From assembly GCA_944322885.1 (NCBI GenBank), contig CALUQH010000003.1, positions 1 through 64,000 of the forward strand: 64,000 bases of DNA, written 5' to 3'. The stretch comes from Candidatus Gastranaerophilales bacterium. GTDB lineage: Bacteria > Cyanobacteriota > Vampirovibrionia > Gastranaerophilales > Gastranaerophilaceae. Position numbers and translations under genes: made by a program. Shown here piece after piece: positions 25,797-34,255 of this stretch (its first letter is position 1; each line of letters begins with the position of its first letter). Below the pieces are notes generated by a model that worked only from the letters and a program-made list of their open reading frames with translations, searched no databases and was not told the origin of the DNA.

Positions 25797-27164
25797 TTAC
25801 ATAACCTTAATTAGATAGGTTGACACGAGAGTAAAGTATATTGCCAATCCTAAAACATCAATTGTTGTCGCAATAACAGGTCCTGATGCGACTGCAGGAT
25901 CTACTTTCATTGCTTTAAGTGCAAAAGGTGTAAATGTACCGATAACTGTTGCCATTGTCATATTTATAGCCATTGCAATCCCTACAATTGCTCCGAGTTC
26001 TATACTATGCTGCCAGCCCCAGGTAACTAATGTTACAAGAATTCCGAAAATTGAGCCTATTACAAATCCGATAAAAGTCTCTCTTAAAATATGATGAACC
26101 GCAGAATTTAAAGTAACCTGACCTGTGGAAAGGCCGCGAACCATAAGTGTAATACTTTGTGTTCCGATGTTTCCGCCAAGACCTGCAAGGAGAGGCATAA
26201 AAATTGCAATTATTGGGAGTGCCTGTAATGTATGGTCAAAATGATGACCTACATTTACGGCAATAAATTCTCCTATAAGTGTGATAAAAAGCCATGGTGT
26301 TCTTGCTCTTATTGCGTTTAAAACATTCCCTGACAGAATTTCGTCTTCATCAACAATTTCTGTTGAAATACCTGAAGATTGGTAAATTTCTTCAGTTGTT
26401 TCTTCTTCGAACAAATCATGTACATCATCCCACGTAATCATCCCTTTTAGCCTGTTGTAAAGATCTACTACCGGAAGGGCATTGTACTGGTATTTCATAA
26501 ATTCATCAATAATATAATCGCTGTAATCATCAACATGAAGCTTAACAATATCGGAAATCATTATGTCTTCTACTTTTTGATTTATAGGTGATGTTAGAAG
26601 TTTTCGCAATGATACAACGCCAAGAAGGTGATTTTGTTTATCAACCACATAAACGTAATAAAGTTCCATATTGTCTTGTTCGGCTTTAATTCTTATGTGG
26701 TTTAAGACATCCTGAACGCTCATGTCCGAATTAACTGTTAAAACAACCGGGTTCATAATACCGCCTGCAGTGTCTTCGTTATATGTTAAAAGTTCTCTGA
26801 CTTCTTCTGAAAATTTGTGGGGAAGTTTGTCTAAATATGTTTCACTTTCATCTTCTTCCATATCCCCGAGAACGTCTGCAGCAGCGTCATGAGGTAATTG
26901 TGTCAAAATTTGTGATGCAAGATTCTCGTCAATATCGCTTAAGAGTTCAACCTGCATCTGGGCGGGTAAATATTCCATTAAATCGGCAGCTTTGCTTAAA
27001 TCCAGCAGTTTAAAACACTGAAGTCTTTCTTCGGGTTTTAACTCCTGAAAAATATCGGCCAAATCAGCAACGTGATAGCTGTTCAGTTCATCTTTGAGCT
27101 GAATAACGGTTTCATCACTCATGATTTCGCGTATTCTGTCAATAATGTTTTGAACGTTCATCAT
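25797..27164 (-). CDS. mgtE: MgtE magnesium transporter
   Basis: 455 residues. A superhelical N-domain (~1-130) is followed by two CBS domains (~135-260) and five transmembrane helices. LLAGLGGNIGTQSITLMVRGL and the pore-associated Asp in ATTIDVLGLA are conserved. CBS domains sense cytosolic Mg2+ and gate the channel. Two adjacent ATG codons begin the gene; TATAAT ends 6 nt before the first one, which favours it and a leaderless mRNA. Confidence 0.96.
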   Translation of the reverse strand: MMNVQNIIDRIREIMSDETVIQLKDELNSYHVADLADIFQELKPEERLQCFKLLDLSKAADLMEYLPAQMQVELLSDIDENLASQILTQLPHDAAADVLGDMEEDESETYLDKLPHKFSEEVRELLTYNEDTAGGIMNPVVLTVNSDMSVQDVLNHIRIKAEQDNMELYYVYVVDKQNHLLGVVSLRKLLTSPINQKVEDIMISDIVKLHVDDYSDYIIDEFMKYQYNALPVVDLYNRLKGMITWDDVHDLFEEETTEEIYQSSGISTEIVDEDEILSGNVLNAIRARTPWLFITLIGEFIAVNVGHHFDHTLQALPIIAIFMPLLAGLGGNIGTQSITLMVRGLSTGQVTLNSAVHHILRETFIGFVIGSIFGILVTLVTWGWQHSIELGAIVGIAMAINMTMATVIGTFTPFALKAMKVDPAVASGPVIATTIDVLGLAIYFTLVSTYLIKVM

Positions 27165-27170
27165 AGTAAT

Positions 27171-27176
27171 ATTATA
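27171..27176 (-). promoter_or_regulatory. -10 box of mgtE, leaderless configuration
   Basis: TATAAT on the minus strand (27176-27171) followed by exactly 6 nt (ATTACT) and the first mgtE ATG. No Shine-Dalgarno is present. A divergent TATAAT for argS lies at 27212-27217. Confidence 0.6.
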
Positions 27177-27247
27177 TTACAAACATTAGATTTCATATAG
27201 TTTGTTTATAGTATAATTAATTCACATAGATTACAATGGAGAGAATT

Positions 27248-28501
27248 ATGATAAAAGATTATTTTATAAACGAGATAGAAAATGCTCTTGAAAAGGCAGT
27301 TAATGATAATAAATTAGGTGCAATGACCGAATATACAAGAGGTACACTTAAAGTTGAACGTCCGAAAAATTTGGATTTCGGTGATTATGCTGTTAATGTT
27401 TCTCAGCTTGCCAGATTTGCAAAAATTGCACCGCCTCAAATTGCAAATGCAATTCTTGAATATATTGAAAAAGACGATAATGAATATACAGTTATCGGCG
27501 GTTTTATAAACTTCAAAGCAGGCAAGAAAATTCTTTCCAATCTTGTGGAAGAAATTTTCAAGGCTGAAAAAGAATTCGGTAAGCCTGAAAATGTTGAAAC
27601 AGAAAAGATAATACTTGAATATGTTTCGGCTAATCCTACAGGACCTTTCCATATAGGACACGGCCGCTGGGCTGCTATGGGTTCGGTTCTTGCTAACCTT
27701 TTGAAATTCTACGGGCATGAGGTCTATCAGGAATTTTATATTAATGATGCGGGTTCTCAAATTCAAAAACTGGGTAACTCTCTTGCTATCAGAATTCGTC
27801 AGGAACTCGGTGAAGATGTTGACTTCCCGTCTGATGAAGTTGAAAGAAAAAATTATTATCCCGGAGATTATTTAATTCCTGTCGCTAAAGAATATTTAAA
27901 AAATCATAAAGGGCTGCCTGATGATATTCAGGAACTTTGTGATTTTGCAAAAGAATATGAAGAAAAGGTTCAGCGTGACTTATTAGATAAATTTAAAGTT
28001 CATTTTGATAATTTTTATTCTGAATTATTTTTGCATAAATCGGGTAAAGTTGAAGAATGTGTAAATAAGTTGAAAGCAAGCGGTAAAATTTACCAGAAAG
28101 ACGGCGCTGACTGGTTTAAATCTTCAGATTACGGCGACGACCAGGATCGCGTAATTAAAAAAGCAGACGGTTCAAATACTTACCTTACGGCAGATATAGC
28201 ATACCATATTGATAAATTGGAACGCGGTTTTGACAGAATGATTAACATCTGGGGGGCAGACCACCATGGTTATGTCGCCCGCGTAAAAGCCTCCATTGAG
28301 GCTCTGGGCTACGATCCGAATAAACTTGAAGTCCTTTTAGGACAGCTTGTTAATCTTGTTATTGACGGCAACGAAGTTAGAATGGGCAAACGTAAAAATA
28401 TGGTTACGCTTGAAGATTTGATTGACGAGGTTGGTGTTGATGCGACACGTTTCTGGATGTCTATGAGAAACATTGATACAACTCTTGATTTTGATATTTA
28501 A
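27248..28501 (+). CDS. argS: Arginyl-tRNA synthetase, N-terminal and catalytic part, ending at an in-frame TAA
   Basis: 417 residues from ATG 27248 (GGAGAGA three bases upstream; an ATG 12 nt earlier overlaps this ribosome site). The Arg-S N-terminal additional domain, HIGH motif (GPFHIGHGRWAAMGS), ADHHGYVARV and the KMSKS-equivalent MGKRKNMVTL are all intact. A TAA at 28499-28501 then interrupts the frame in the conserved stretch [19 protein letters not shown]. The same frame continues for 153 codons. A single G-to-T change of GAA would explain it. This product alone lacks the anticodon-binding domain. Confidence 0.9.
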   Translation: MIKDYFINEIENALEKAVNDNKLGAMTEYTRGTLKVERPKNLDFGDYAVNVSQLARFAKIAPPQIANAILEYIEKDDNEYTVIGGFINFKAGKKILSNLVEEIFKAEKEFGKPENVETEKIILEYVSANPTGPFHIGHGRWAAMGSVLANLLKFYGHEVYQEFYINDAGSQIQKLGNSLAIRIRQELGEDVDFPSDEVERKNYYPGDYLIPVAKEYLKNHKGLPDDIQELCDFAKEYEEKVQRDLLDKFKVHFDNFYSELFLHKSGKVEECVNKLKASGKIYQKDGADWFKSSDYGDDQDRVIKKADGSNTYLTADIAYHIDKLERGFDRMINIWGADHHGYVARVKASIEALGYDPNKLEVLLGQLVNLVIDGNEVRMGKRKNMVTLEDLIDEVGVDATRFWMSMRNIDTTLDFDI

Positions 28502-28963
28502 CTTGCAAAGAAAAATTCTGATGAAAATCCTGTTTTCTATGTTCAATATGCTCATGCGAGAGCCTGTTCAATTCTAAGAAATGTTATTGCAGAAAAATTA
28601 GATACTGAAACAGGTGAAAAATCTCCTGCACCGATGTCTGAAACGGAATTAAACAAACTAATCAGCGAATTTAAATCGGAAATGGTGCTTCCGACAATTG
28701 ATACTGCAAGACAGCTGATTTTAAAACTTGAGGAATATAAATCTGTTATTAAAAATTCGGCAGAAACACGTCAGGTTTACACAATTTGCAGATATGTTCA
28801 GGAACTTGCTTCTGAATTTCATTCATTCTATAACGCAAACCGTGTAATATCAGAAGATAAAGAAATGATGAAGGCAAGAATTGCACTTGTTTGGGGTGTA
28901 AAAACAGTTCTTCATAACGCATTGGAAGATATACTTGCGGTTAGTGCTCCAGAGAGGATGTAG
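28502..28963 (+). pseudogene. argS: Arginyl-tRNA synthetase C-terminal DALR domain, same frame, beyond the in-frame stop
   Basis: In the same reading frame as the upstream part, 153 residues match the end of ArgRS: [20 protein letters not shown], then the helical anticodon-binding domain ending near NALEDILAVSAPERM. Together the parts total about 571 residues, the normal length. The first internal ATG is 28634, without a Shine-Dalgarno, and starting there would discard conserved residues. The coding sequence looks under selection, so a base error, rare readthrough or very recent mutation are the main explanations. Confidence 0.85.
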
Positions 28964-29053
28964 TGCTACGCATGTAGCCACATTAAATAACTTCGTAATT
29001 AGACACAGACACCTTGGCGTTCAGAAGAATTATGCGATTCTTAGTCTAAATCC

Positions 29054-29100
29054 CATTCTGAGGGCATAGCCTGAAGAATGTTATATTTTAGGCTCAGAAT
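29054..29100. repeat. REP-like palindrome 1
   Basis: ATTCTGAG (29055-29062) pairs with CTCAGAAT (29093-29100), with a nested CATTCT/AGAATG (29054-29080). The wording resembles dispersed extragenic palindromes seen in many bacterial genomes. Confidence 0.6.
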
Positions 29101-29121
29101 GACAAAATGGTAAAAAACGTC

Positions 29122-29142
29122 ACCCTGAACTTGTTTCAGGGT
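29122..29142. repeat. REP-like palindrome 2
   Basis: ACCCTGAA and TTCAGGGT form an 8-bp stem around CTTGT. A CACCCTGAACTTGTTTCAG-type element is a widely seen extragenic palindrome. It is locally much more GC-rich than the surrounding DNA. Confidence 0.7.
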
Positions 29143-29157
29143 CTAAATAATATTGAG

Positions 29158-29193
29158 ATTCCGAAATACGGAGTTCAATCCGACGTTCGGAAT
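29158..29193. repeat. REP-like palindrome 3
   Basis: ATTCCGAA (29158-29165) pairs with TTCGGAAT (29186-29193). With the two preceding elements it fills the gap between convergent argS and dusB; nothing coding is seen there. Confidence 0.6.
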
Positions 29194-29252
29194 GACATTA
29201 TGACTGTATTTTGAATACATTTAGTGTAAACTGCGATATAAACACCAATAAT

Positions 29253-30233
29253 TTAATATATTCCATGTTCAATAGCTGTATTATTTAGTAATACAATAAT
29301 TTTATTGTAATCTTCTTCCAATACAAGCTTTGAACGGAGCACTTTTGCGTTTTCAAACCCCGATAAATAGTATGGATAAAATTTTCGCATGAATTTTATC
29401 GCAACATTTTCTCCGCGTAGTTTAATTTCCTCATCCAAATGCCATTTTAGCATTTCAACCCGTTTTTCAAGCGGCGGAATAGGAAGTTTTTCTCCTGTAT
29501 TCAAATAATGCTCAATGCGTCCGATAAGTGTCGGATCGCCAAGTGCACCTCTGCCTATTGCAACTCCGTCTGCTCCCGAAAGCTCAAGGCATTCAATTGC
29601 ATTTTCGATTGATGTAATATCACCGTTTGCAAATACAGGAATATCAACATTTTTTTTTAATTCCCGAATTTTAGCCCAGTCAGCTTTCCCAGAATACATT
29701 TGAGAACGCGTTCGCCCGTGAATTGTTATAAATTCGGCGCCGGCTTCCTGCATTTTCTGACCGAATTCAACATAATTCATCTCATCTGATGTGTAGCCAA
29801 GCCTGAATTTTACACTTACCGGTTTGTCAGTTCCGTCTTTTACCGCTTTAACAAGATCTGATGCAAGTTCGGGAGTTCTCATTAAAGCACAGCCGTCCTG
29901 CCCGCCTACAACTTTTTTTACTGGACAGCCCATATTAATATCAATCATATCCGCATATTGTGTTAAAAACTCTGCTGCCTGACGCATTAAATGCGGTTTG
30001 TGACCGCTTATCTGATATGAGATAGGGGAATGGTCAGCATCTCGCTTAAGAATTTCTGTACCGCTTCGACCGTTGAGTGTTTGTGCCAAATATTCAGAGC
30101 TTATCATTTCTGTTGTTAAAAGGCAGCTTTCTGAATATCTTCTTACAAGACTTCTTAATACATAATCAGTTATACCTGCCATAGGTGCAAGCGAAACGCG
30201 GCTTTGTATAAGAGGTAATGCTTTATTTGCCAT
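29253..30233 (-). CDS. dusB: tRNA-dihydrouridine synthase
   Basis: 326 residues from ATG 30233. FMN-binding TIM barrel with SLAPMAGITDYVLR, DINMGCPVKKVVGGQDGCALM (catalytic Cys in the last part), ITIHGRTRSQMYSG and ANGDITSIENA. It reduces uridines in tRNA D-loops. A GTG at 30248 is an alternative start, giving 331 residues and a larger overlap with the upstream TPR gene. Either way the genes overlap (11 or 26 nt), so translation is coupled. Confidence 0.94.
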   Translation of the reverse strand: MANKALPLIQSRVSLAPMAGITDYVLRSLVRRYSESCLLTTEMISSEYLAQTLNGRSGTEILKRDADHSPISYQISGHKPHLMRQAAEFLTQYADMIDINMGCPVKKVVGGQDGCALMRTPELASDLVKAVKDGTDKPVSVKFRLGYTSDEMNYVEFGQKMQEAGAEFITIHGRTRSQMYSGKADWAKIRELKKNVDIPVFANGDITSIENAIECLELSGADGVAIGRGALGDPTLIGRIEHYLNTGEKLPIPPLEKRVEMLKWHLDEEIKLRGENVAIKFMRKFYPYYLSGFENAKVLRSKLVLEEDYNKIIVLLNNTAIEHGIY

Positions 30234-32343
30234 TGTTTTCCAGTTCACCTGCCCTTGTTTGTGCGTATTTTAGGAAATCATCCTGTTCTGTGTATTTAGA
30301 TGTAAAAGTCTTGTAATAAGGCAGTGCGTTCTTATACTGCCCCAGTGTATCGTAGTCAACTGCGATTAAGTAATTTACTATTGTTAGATCTGGACTTATA
30401 TTTATTGCTTTTTTGTAATCTGCAATTGCCTCATTATATTTTTTCTGTGTGTCGTAAATCATTCCTCTGTAATAGAGAGCATAAGAATCATTCGGTTCGA
30501 CTTCAAGAATTTTATTCAGCAAAGCCAGACTTTCGGCATACTTTTCAGAATCAAACAGCGAGATTGCCTGCTCAAGCTCTTGGGATGCAAGCTGTGCGTT
30601 AAGGCTTTCTAAAAGCTCCTGAGCCTGTTTGTTATCTTTGTTTAATGCAATAGCTTTGTCAGTGTAAGTTTTTGCATTATTATAATCTTCTTTATCCGCA
30701 TAAAGGGCACCTATATAATAAGCAATATCAGAATTTTTCGGAGCCAAATCAAATGCTTTTTTGTAGTAAACTATTGCGTTGTCAATATCGTCCATATTTT
30801 GATATGCGGAAGCAGCGCCTAACATTGAATCCGATGTTGGCGGTTGGATTTTTAAATATTCATTTATAGCGTTTTGATAATCTTTATTATTGTAATATTC
30901 TGCAGCAGCAGCCAATTTCTCATCCGTTGATTGTGCGCTGATTGATTTGATTGCGTCTTTTACCTGCGAATTATTCGGAAATTTTGTGTTTGCAGTATTT
31001 AATGTAACAAGCGCAGCATCATAATTTTTATTTTGTCCCTGAGCAATTGCTAAATTTACGTAAACTTCCGGATTTGAAGGAGTAAGTTTAATAACTTCAC
31101 CATATATTGCAATTGAATCCGTCAGTTTGTTTTGCTTGTGTAAGTCAAGTGCATAGTTGTATAAAATGTCGGCGGCATTTTGCGGATTGTTTTTCTTTAT
31201 GTAATCTACAAATTGTGCGGTCGTCATTGTCCCGCGAACCATATTAATCATTTCATTTTGAGCAACCTGATTCCCAGGGTCTAGTGTAAGCACTTTTTTA
31301 TAAAGATCTGTTGCTTTCTTATCTTCTCCTATAGCTGCAAGTGACTGTGCCTTATAAAGATTTGCAAGAACATTATCAGGGTAAATTGTCAGAACTGAAT
31401 CATAGGCAGTTATTGCCGTTTTAAAATCACCTTTTTGCTGGTAAAGTGTCCCGACATTAATTCTTGTATTAACGTTGGAAGGGTCAAGATATTCGGCTTT
31501 TGAATAATATCTTAATGCCTCATCAAGGTTTCCTTCTTTTTGCATAATCGCTCCTAAATTTGCTGTAACAGAAGCATCCTCAGGTGATTCTTCCAATTTC
31601 CTTTTGTAAATTCTCTCCAGAGAATATAAAATATCTTTATTATCCTCTGTTTTTGAAAGAATATAGTTATACTCCTGAACGGCTTCATCTTCTGAGCCCA
31701 ACTTATCAAGCATTTTTGCATAAGAAAGTCTTAAATCAATGTCAGAAGGAGCAACTGCAACCGCTTTCTTATAATATTCAGAGGCTTTTGGATCGTTTCC
31801 TAGAAGCTTCATAATATCGCCTGTCTGTTGAAAACTGTCTTTAAGTAGATTTTTGTCTGATAGTGATTGGTTAAATTCGTATCCCGCAGCTGCAAAATTC
31901 CCTTCTGCCCTTAGTTGTTTGGCGGTATTGAAACGATTTTGCGCAGTTGTATCAAAGTTTATTTCATTCAAGCACTTATTAAGATTTGAAGTAACCTGTA
32001 CGATTGCCTGTGAAGAGTTTCTGACCTGATTTGCATTCGGGTAGTATAAGAGATAGAAAAGTGCAGCACGGTAGTCGTCTGCCGCTTTTGCATAATCCTT
32101 GTCAGTGTTGGCATAATATGTGCCTCTTGCAAGATATGAATTAATAAGGCCTATTCTTGCCGAGTTGTCAAGATAATTAATTCTTAGTGCGCTTTTAAAT
32201 TCCGTAATTGCACCCGAATACTGGTAATTAGCTAAGTATTGCTGTCCTAAGTCATAATGTTCCTTAAAGTCCGCAAAAACAGGAGATGCAATTCCGGTAC
32301 ATAAAGTTAAAATACATAATATCCTGATAAAAAGTTTATCCAT
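30223..32343 (-). CDS. Exported protein with many TPR repeats
   Basis: 706 residues from ATG 32343, preceded by GAGGGA; an upstream in-frame codon would spoil the signal peptide. Signal peptide ~1-25 (cleavage after VFA). The rest is a solenoid of more than 12 TPRs (for example AAITEFKSALRINYLDNSAR, ALRYYSKAEYLDPSNVNTR, AIADYKKAINISPDLTIVN). Lack of other domains suggests an extracytoplasmic scaffold, perhaps for envelope or pilus assembly. It overlaps dusB. Confidence 0.88.
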   Translation of the reverse strand: MDKLFIRILCILTLCTGIASPVFADFKEHYDLGQQYLANYQYSGAITEFKSALRINYLDNSARIGLINSYLARGTYYANTDKDYAKAADDYRAALFYLLYYPNANQVRNSSQAIVQVTSNLNKCLNEINFDTTAQNRFNTAKQLRAEGNFAAAGYEFNQSLSDKNLLKDSFQQTGDIMKLLGNDPKASEYYKKAVAVAPSDIDLRLSYAKMLDKLGSEDEAVQEYNYILSKTEDNKDILYSLERIYKRKLEESPEDASVTANLGAIMQKEGNLDEALRYYSKAEYLDPSNVNTRINVGTLYQQKGDFKTAITAYDSVLTIYPDNVLANLYKAQSLAAIGEDKKATDLYKKVLTLDPGNQVAQNEMINMVRGTMTTAQFVDYIKKNNPQNAADILYNYALDLHKQNKLTDSIAIYGEVIKLTPSNPEVYVNLAIAQGQNKNYDAALVTLNTANTKFPNNSQVKDAIKSISAQSTDEKLAAAAEYYNNKDYQNAINEYLKIQPPTSDSMLGAASAYQNMDDIDNAIVYYKKAFDLAPKNSDIAYYIGALYADKEDYNNAKTYTDKAIALNKDNKQAQELLESLNAQLASQELEQAISLFDSEKYAESLALLNKILEVEPNDSYALYYRGMIYDTQKKYNEAIADYKKAINISPDLTIVNYLIAVDYDTLGQYKNALPYYKTFTSKYTEQDDFLKYAQTRAGELENNGK

Positions 32344-32420
32344 ATAACAATCCCTCACAACCGAAATTTTAATAAATTTATTATTGCACGAACATCGACA
32401 TTTTACTATATTTTTGTAAC

Positions 32421-32455
32421 AAAAAAAGAAGACTATATTAATAGCCTTCCTTTTT
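32421..32455. terminator. Terminator after the 48-residue gene, bidirectional shape
   Basis: GAAGACTAT (32428-32436) and ATAGCCTTC (32441-32449) form a 9-bp stem with one G-U pair when read on the minus strand; A-runs and T-runs flank it. Confidence 0.75.
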
Positions 32456-32480
32456 GTACTAACAATCCATTACATTTTAA

Positions 32481-32627
32481 TCATTCAAAGTCTGTTTTTG
32501 AGACAAAATTCATAACATCATCAAATAAAATTTGAATAGGTAATGTCATGTCAAATTGCAGATACTCCCCGTTATTTAAGTCAATAAATACTTCCGGTTC
32601 TTTTGTTTCGACCATTGGTTGTTCCAT
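32481..32627 (-). CDS. Small conserved-looking protein, 48 residues
   Basis: ATG at 32627 has a textbook AGGAG 8 nt upstream and the frame ends at TGA 32481-32483. The product is acidic and soluble (start MEQPMVETKEPEVFIDLNNG, end FVSKTDFE). It has its own terminator downstream. The size, ribosome site and terminator support a real gene. I do not recognise the family; the phrase FIDLNNGEYLQFDM could be a small beta-hairpin regulator or binding protein. Confidence 0.7.
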   Translation of the reverse strand: MEQPMVETKEPEVFIDLNNGEYLQFDMTLPIQILFDDVMNFVSKTDFE

Positions 32628-32869
32628 AAATTAGACTCCTTATATTCTTTTCTTTGATATTTGCTTTGTAGTATTTATATCGGACAATTTATTTAAAACT
32701 TTAATTTTATTTATAGCTAAAAATCGACAAAAAAGCCTACATCTCATTGTTGCGGCCTAACTTTTTTCAACTTTACATTTTGTTACAAAAAAAAATCCTT
32801 AATAAATATGGAAAAAATGCAATTTTGTGCTACCATAATACTTGTGAGTACAATATAGGAGATACAACA

Positions 32870-33406
32870 ATAGCACCAAACGATAATAAAAATAATAAAA
32901 ATCAGGTAATTATTAATGAACGTATTCGTTCAAAAGAAGTTAGATTAATAGATCAGGATGGTCAAAACCATGGTGTAATTCTAACATCCAAAGCTTTACA
33001 GATGGCTTATGATGCTGATTTGGATCTGGTTTTAATTAATCCAAATCAGGAACCGCCTGTTGCCAAAATATTAAATTACGGTAAATACAAGTATGAACAG
33101 GAAAAACGCGCTAAAGAAGCGAAGAAAAAACAGCACACCGTAGAAATTAAAGAGATTAAAATCAGATATAAAATAGATACGCATGACTATCAGGTTAGAA
33201 TAAAAAGTATTGAAAAATTTATTGCTCAGGGAAATAAAGTAAAAATTGTTGTTATGCTTAGAGGTCGTGAAATGCAGCATTCAAATCTAGCATTTGATCT
33301 TGCTAATCGTTTTGTTGCTGACATGCAAAATCTTCCTGTCACAGTTGAGAAAAAACCTCAGCTTGAAGGAAGAAATGTTACTTTATACCTTGCCCCTCAA
33401 ACTTAA
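32870..33406 (+). CDS. infC: Translation initiation factor IF-3 with non-standard AUA start
   Basis: 178 residues if translation starts at ATA 32870, which lies 8 nt after AGGAG (32857-32861). No ATG, GTG or TTG suits the position: an upstream TTG frame runs through this Shine-Dalgarno and adds ~40 meaningless residues. The IF-3 N domain (INERIRSKEVRLIDQDG, ILNYGKYKYEQEK) and C domain (VEIKEIKIRYKIDTHDYQVR, MLRGREMQHSNLA) are complete. IF-3 proofreads initiation codons, and E. coli infC uses AUU to autoregulate. rpmI and rplT, usually next, are absent. Confidence 0.92.
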   Translation: MAPNDNKNNKNQVIINERIRSKEVRLIDQDGQNHGVILTSKALQMAYDADLDLVLINPNQEPPVAKILNYGKYKYEQEKRAKEAKKKQHTVEIKEIKIRYKIDTHDYQVRIKSIEKFIAQGNKVKIVVMLRGREMQHSNLAFDLANRFVADMQNLPVTVEKKPQLEGRNVTLYLAPQT

Positions 33407-33417
33407 TAAAAAAGTTC

Positions 33418-33445
33418 TTGACTGAAAATTTTCAGCCGGTATAAT
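33418..33445 (+). promoter_or_regulatory. Strong promoter of the tRNA-Phe transcript with a palindromic spacer
   Basis: TTGACT (33418-33423), 16-nt spacer, TATAAT (33440-33445). The 14-bp perfect palindrome CTGAAAATTTTCAG (33422-33435) overlaps the -35 end and spacer, an ideal operator position. Confidence 0.75.
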
Positions 33446-33454
33446 AAAAAACGT

Positions 33455-33503
33455 GGCAATTAAATATTTAGAACCATTTATCCCAAAAGAATATTTTATT
33501 GCC
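33455..33503 (+). ncRNA. Predicted 5' stem-loop in the tRNA-Phe leader
   Basis: GGCAATTAAATATT (33455-33468) pairs with AATATTTTATTGCC (33490-33503) with one mismatch, leaving a 21-nt loop. It begins about 3 nt after the expected transcription start. No coding role is seen. It may be a processing signal for the tRNA precursor or part of a small RNA. Confidence 0.4.
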
Positions 33504-33544
33504 TCAACTCTTTAAAATATTATTTGATAATTAAATATAAAAAT

Positions 33545-33617
33545 GCCGCGTTAGCTCAGTTGGTAGAGCAAGGGACTGAAAATCCCTGTGTCCTTGGTTC
33601 GATTCCGAGACGCGGCA
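33545..33617 (+). tRNA. tRNA-Phe (anticodon GAA)
   Basis: Complete cloverleaf: acceptor GCCGCGT/ACGCGGC, D-arm GCTC/GAGC, anticodon stem AGGGA/TCCCT with loop CTGAAAA, T-loop TTCGATT. CCA is not encoded. A T-run follows directly. Confidence 0.97.
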
Positions 33618-33715
33618 TTTTTGTTGTTAATCAAGAGTGATATTTGTGATTTTTTAGCAAATTAATTTTTTTTTGAGTTTTACTCAATTTGTTAATTTTT
33701 ACTTAAAGGATAAAT

Positions 33716-34183
33716 ATGAATATTAGTTTCACCGGCTTTTGCAATGTAAGTATTAAAAAAGCAGAATATTCCCGATTTGGTTCATACCAAAAATTGAATA
33801 ATTCTATTGCTCAGGGAGAAAAAAAATATACAAAGATTAAGATTAATGCCTCATTATCTGATGATGAAAAAGGAAATGATTTGTCAGATTATCTAAATCG
33901 TGTTCCGAATGAATTTGTCAATAAAAGGGATTTCAAAAATATTGAATTACTTGTAACTCGTTTTGATATTCCTAATGAAGGAGTTTCTCAATCTTCGTTT
34001 AAGCTTAATAATAAAGATTTAATTTTAAATAGTGATAAAAAACTACCTGTCATGACTTTTCTAGCTCGTTTGACAAGACTATGTTCCCGTGATTCGAATT
34101 ATTCAATTAACCAGAGAAAATATTTGAAGCTCGCAAATAATTCTATACATAAAGAAACTGTTGATTATATTGAAAATAGATAA
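33716..34183 (+). CDS. Hypothetical protein with NISFTG-type N-terminus
   Basis: 155 residues, soluble, basic. AAAGGAT precedes the ATG. It begins MNISFTGFCNVSIKKAEYS, a start reminiscent of a set of uncharacterised short proteins in Gastranaerophilales (from memory, not searched). The remainder has no motif I recognise. It stands directly upstream of the large Clp-N/M41-like gene and may be co-transcribed with it. Confidence 0.75.
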   Translation: MNISFTGFCNVSIKKAEYSRFGSYQKLNNSIAQGEKKYTKIKINASLSDDEKGNDLSDYLNRVPNEFVNKRDFKNIELLVTRFDIPNEGVSQSSFKLNNKDLILNSDKKLPVMTFLARLTRLCSRDSNYSINQRKYLKLANNSIHKETVDYIENR

Positions 34184-34255
34184 TTATTTGTAAATTTTTA
34201 TTAATTACTAGCAAATTTTTTTATTTTAATGTTTCTTATCTGCAGGAGAAGTATA

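Noticed and set aside
28499-28501. TAA recoded as a sense codon in this organism
   Set aside because: Many complete genes in the window end in TAA, so genome-wide recoding is excluded.
29054-29193. CRISPR array between argS and dusB
   Set aside because: The three palindromes differ in sequence and are not direct repeats with regular spacers.
32716-32765. Terminator-like GCC/GGC structure upstream of infC
   Set aside because: Only 3-4 GC pairs around a long loop; too weak to call.
32747-32869. infC start at the upstream TTG 32747
   Set aside because: The extension has no IF-3 similarity, crosses the Shine-Dalgarno and lacks one of its own.
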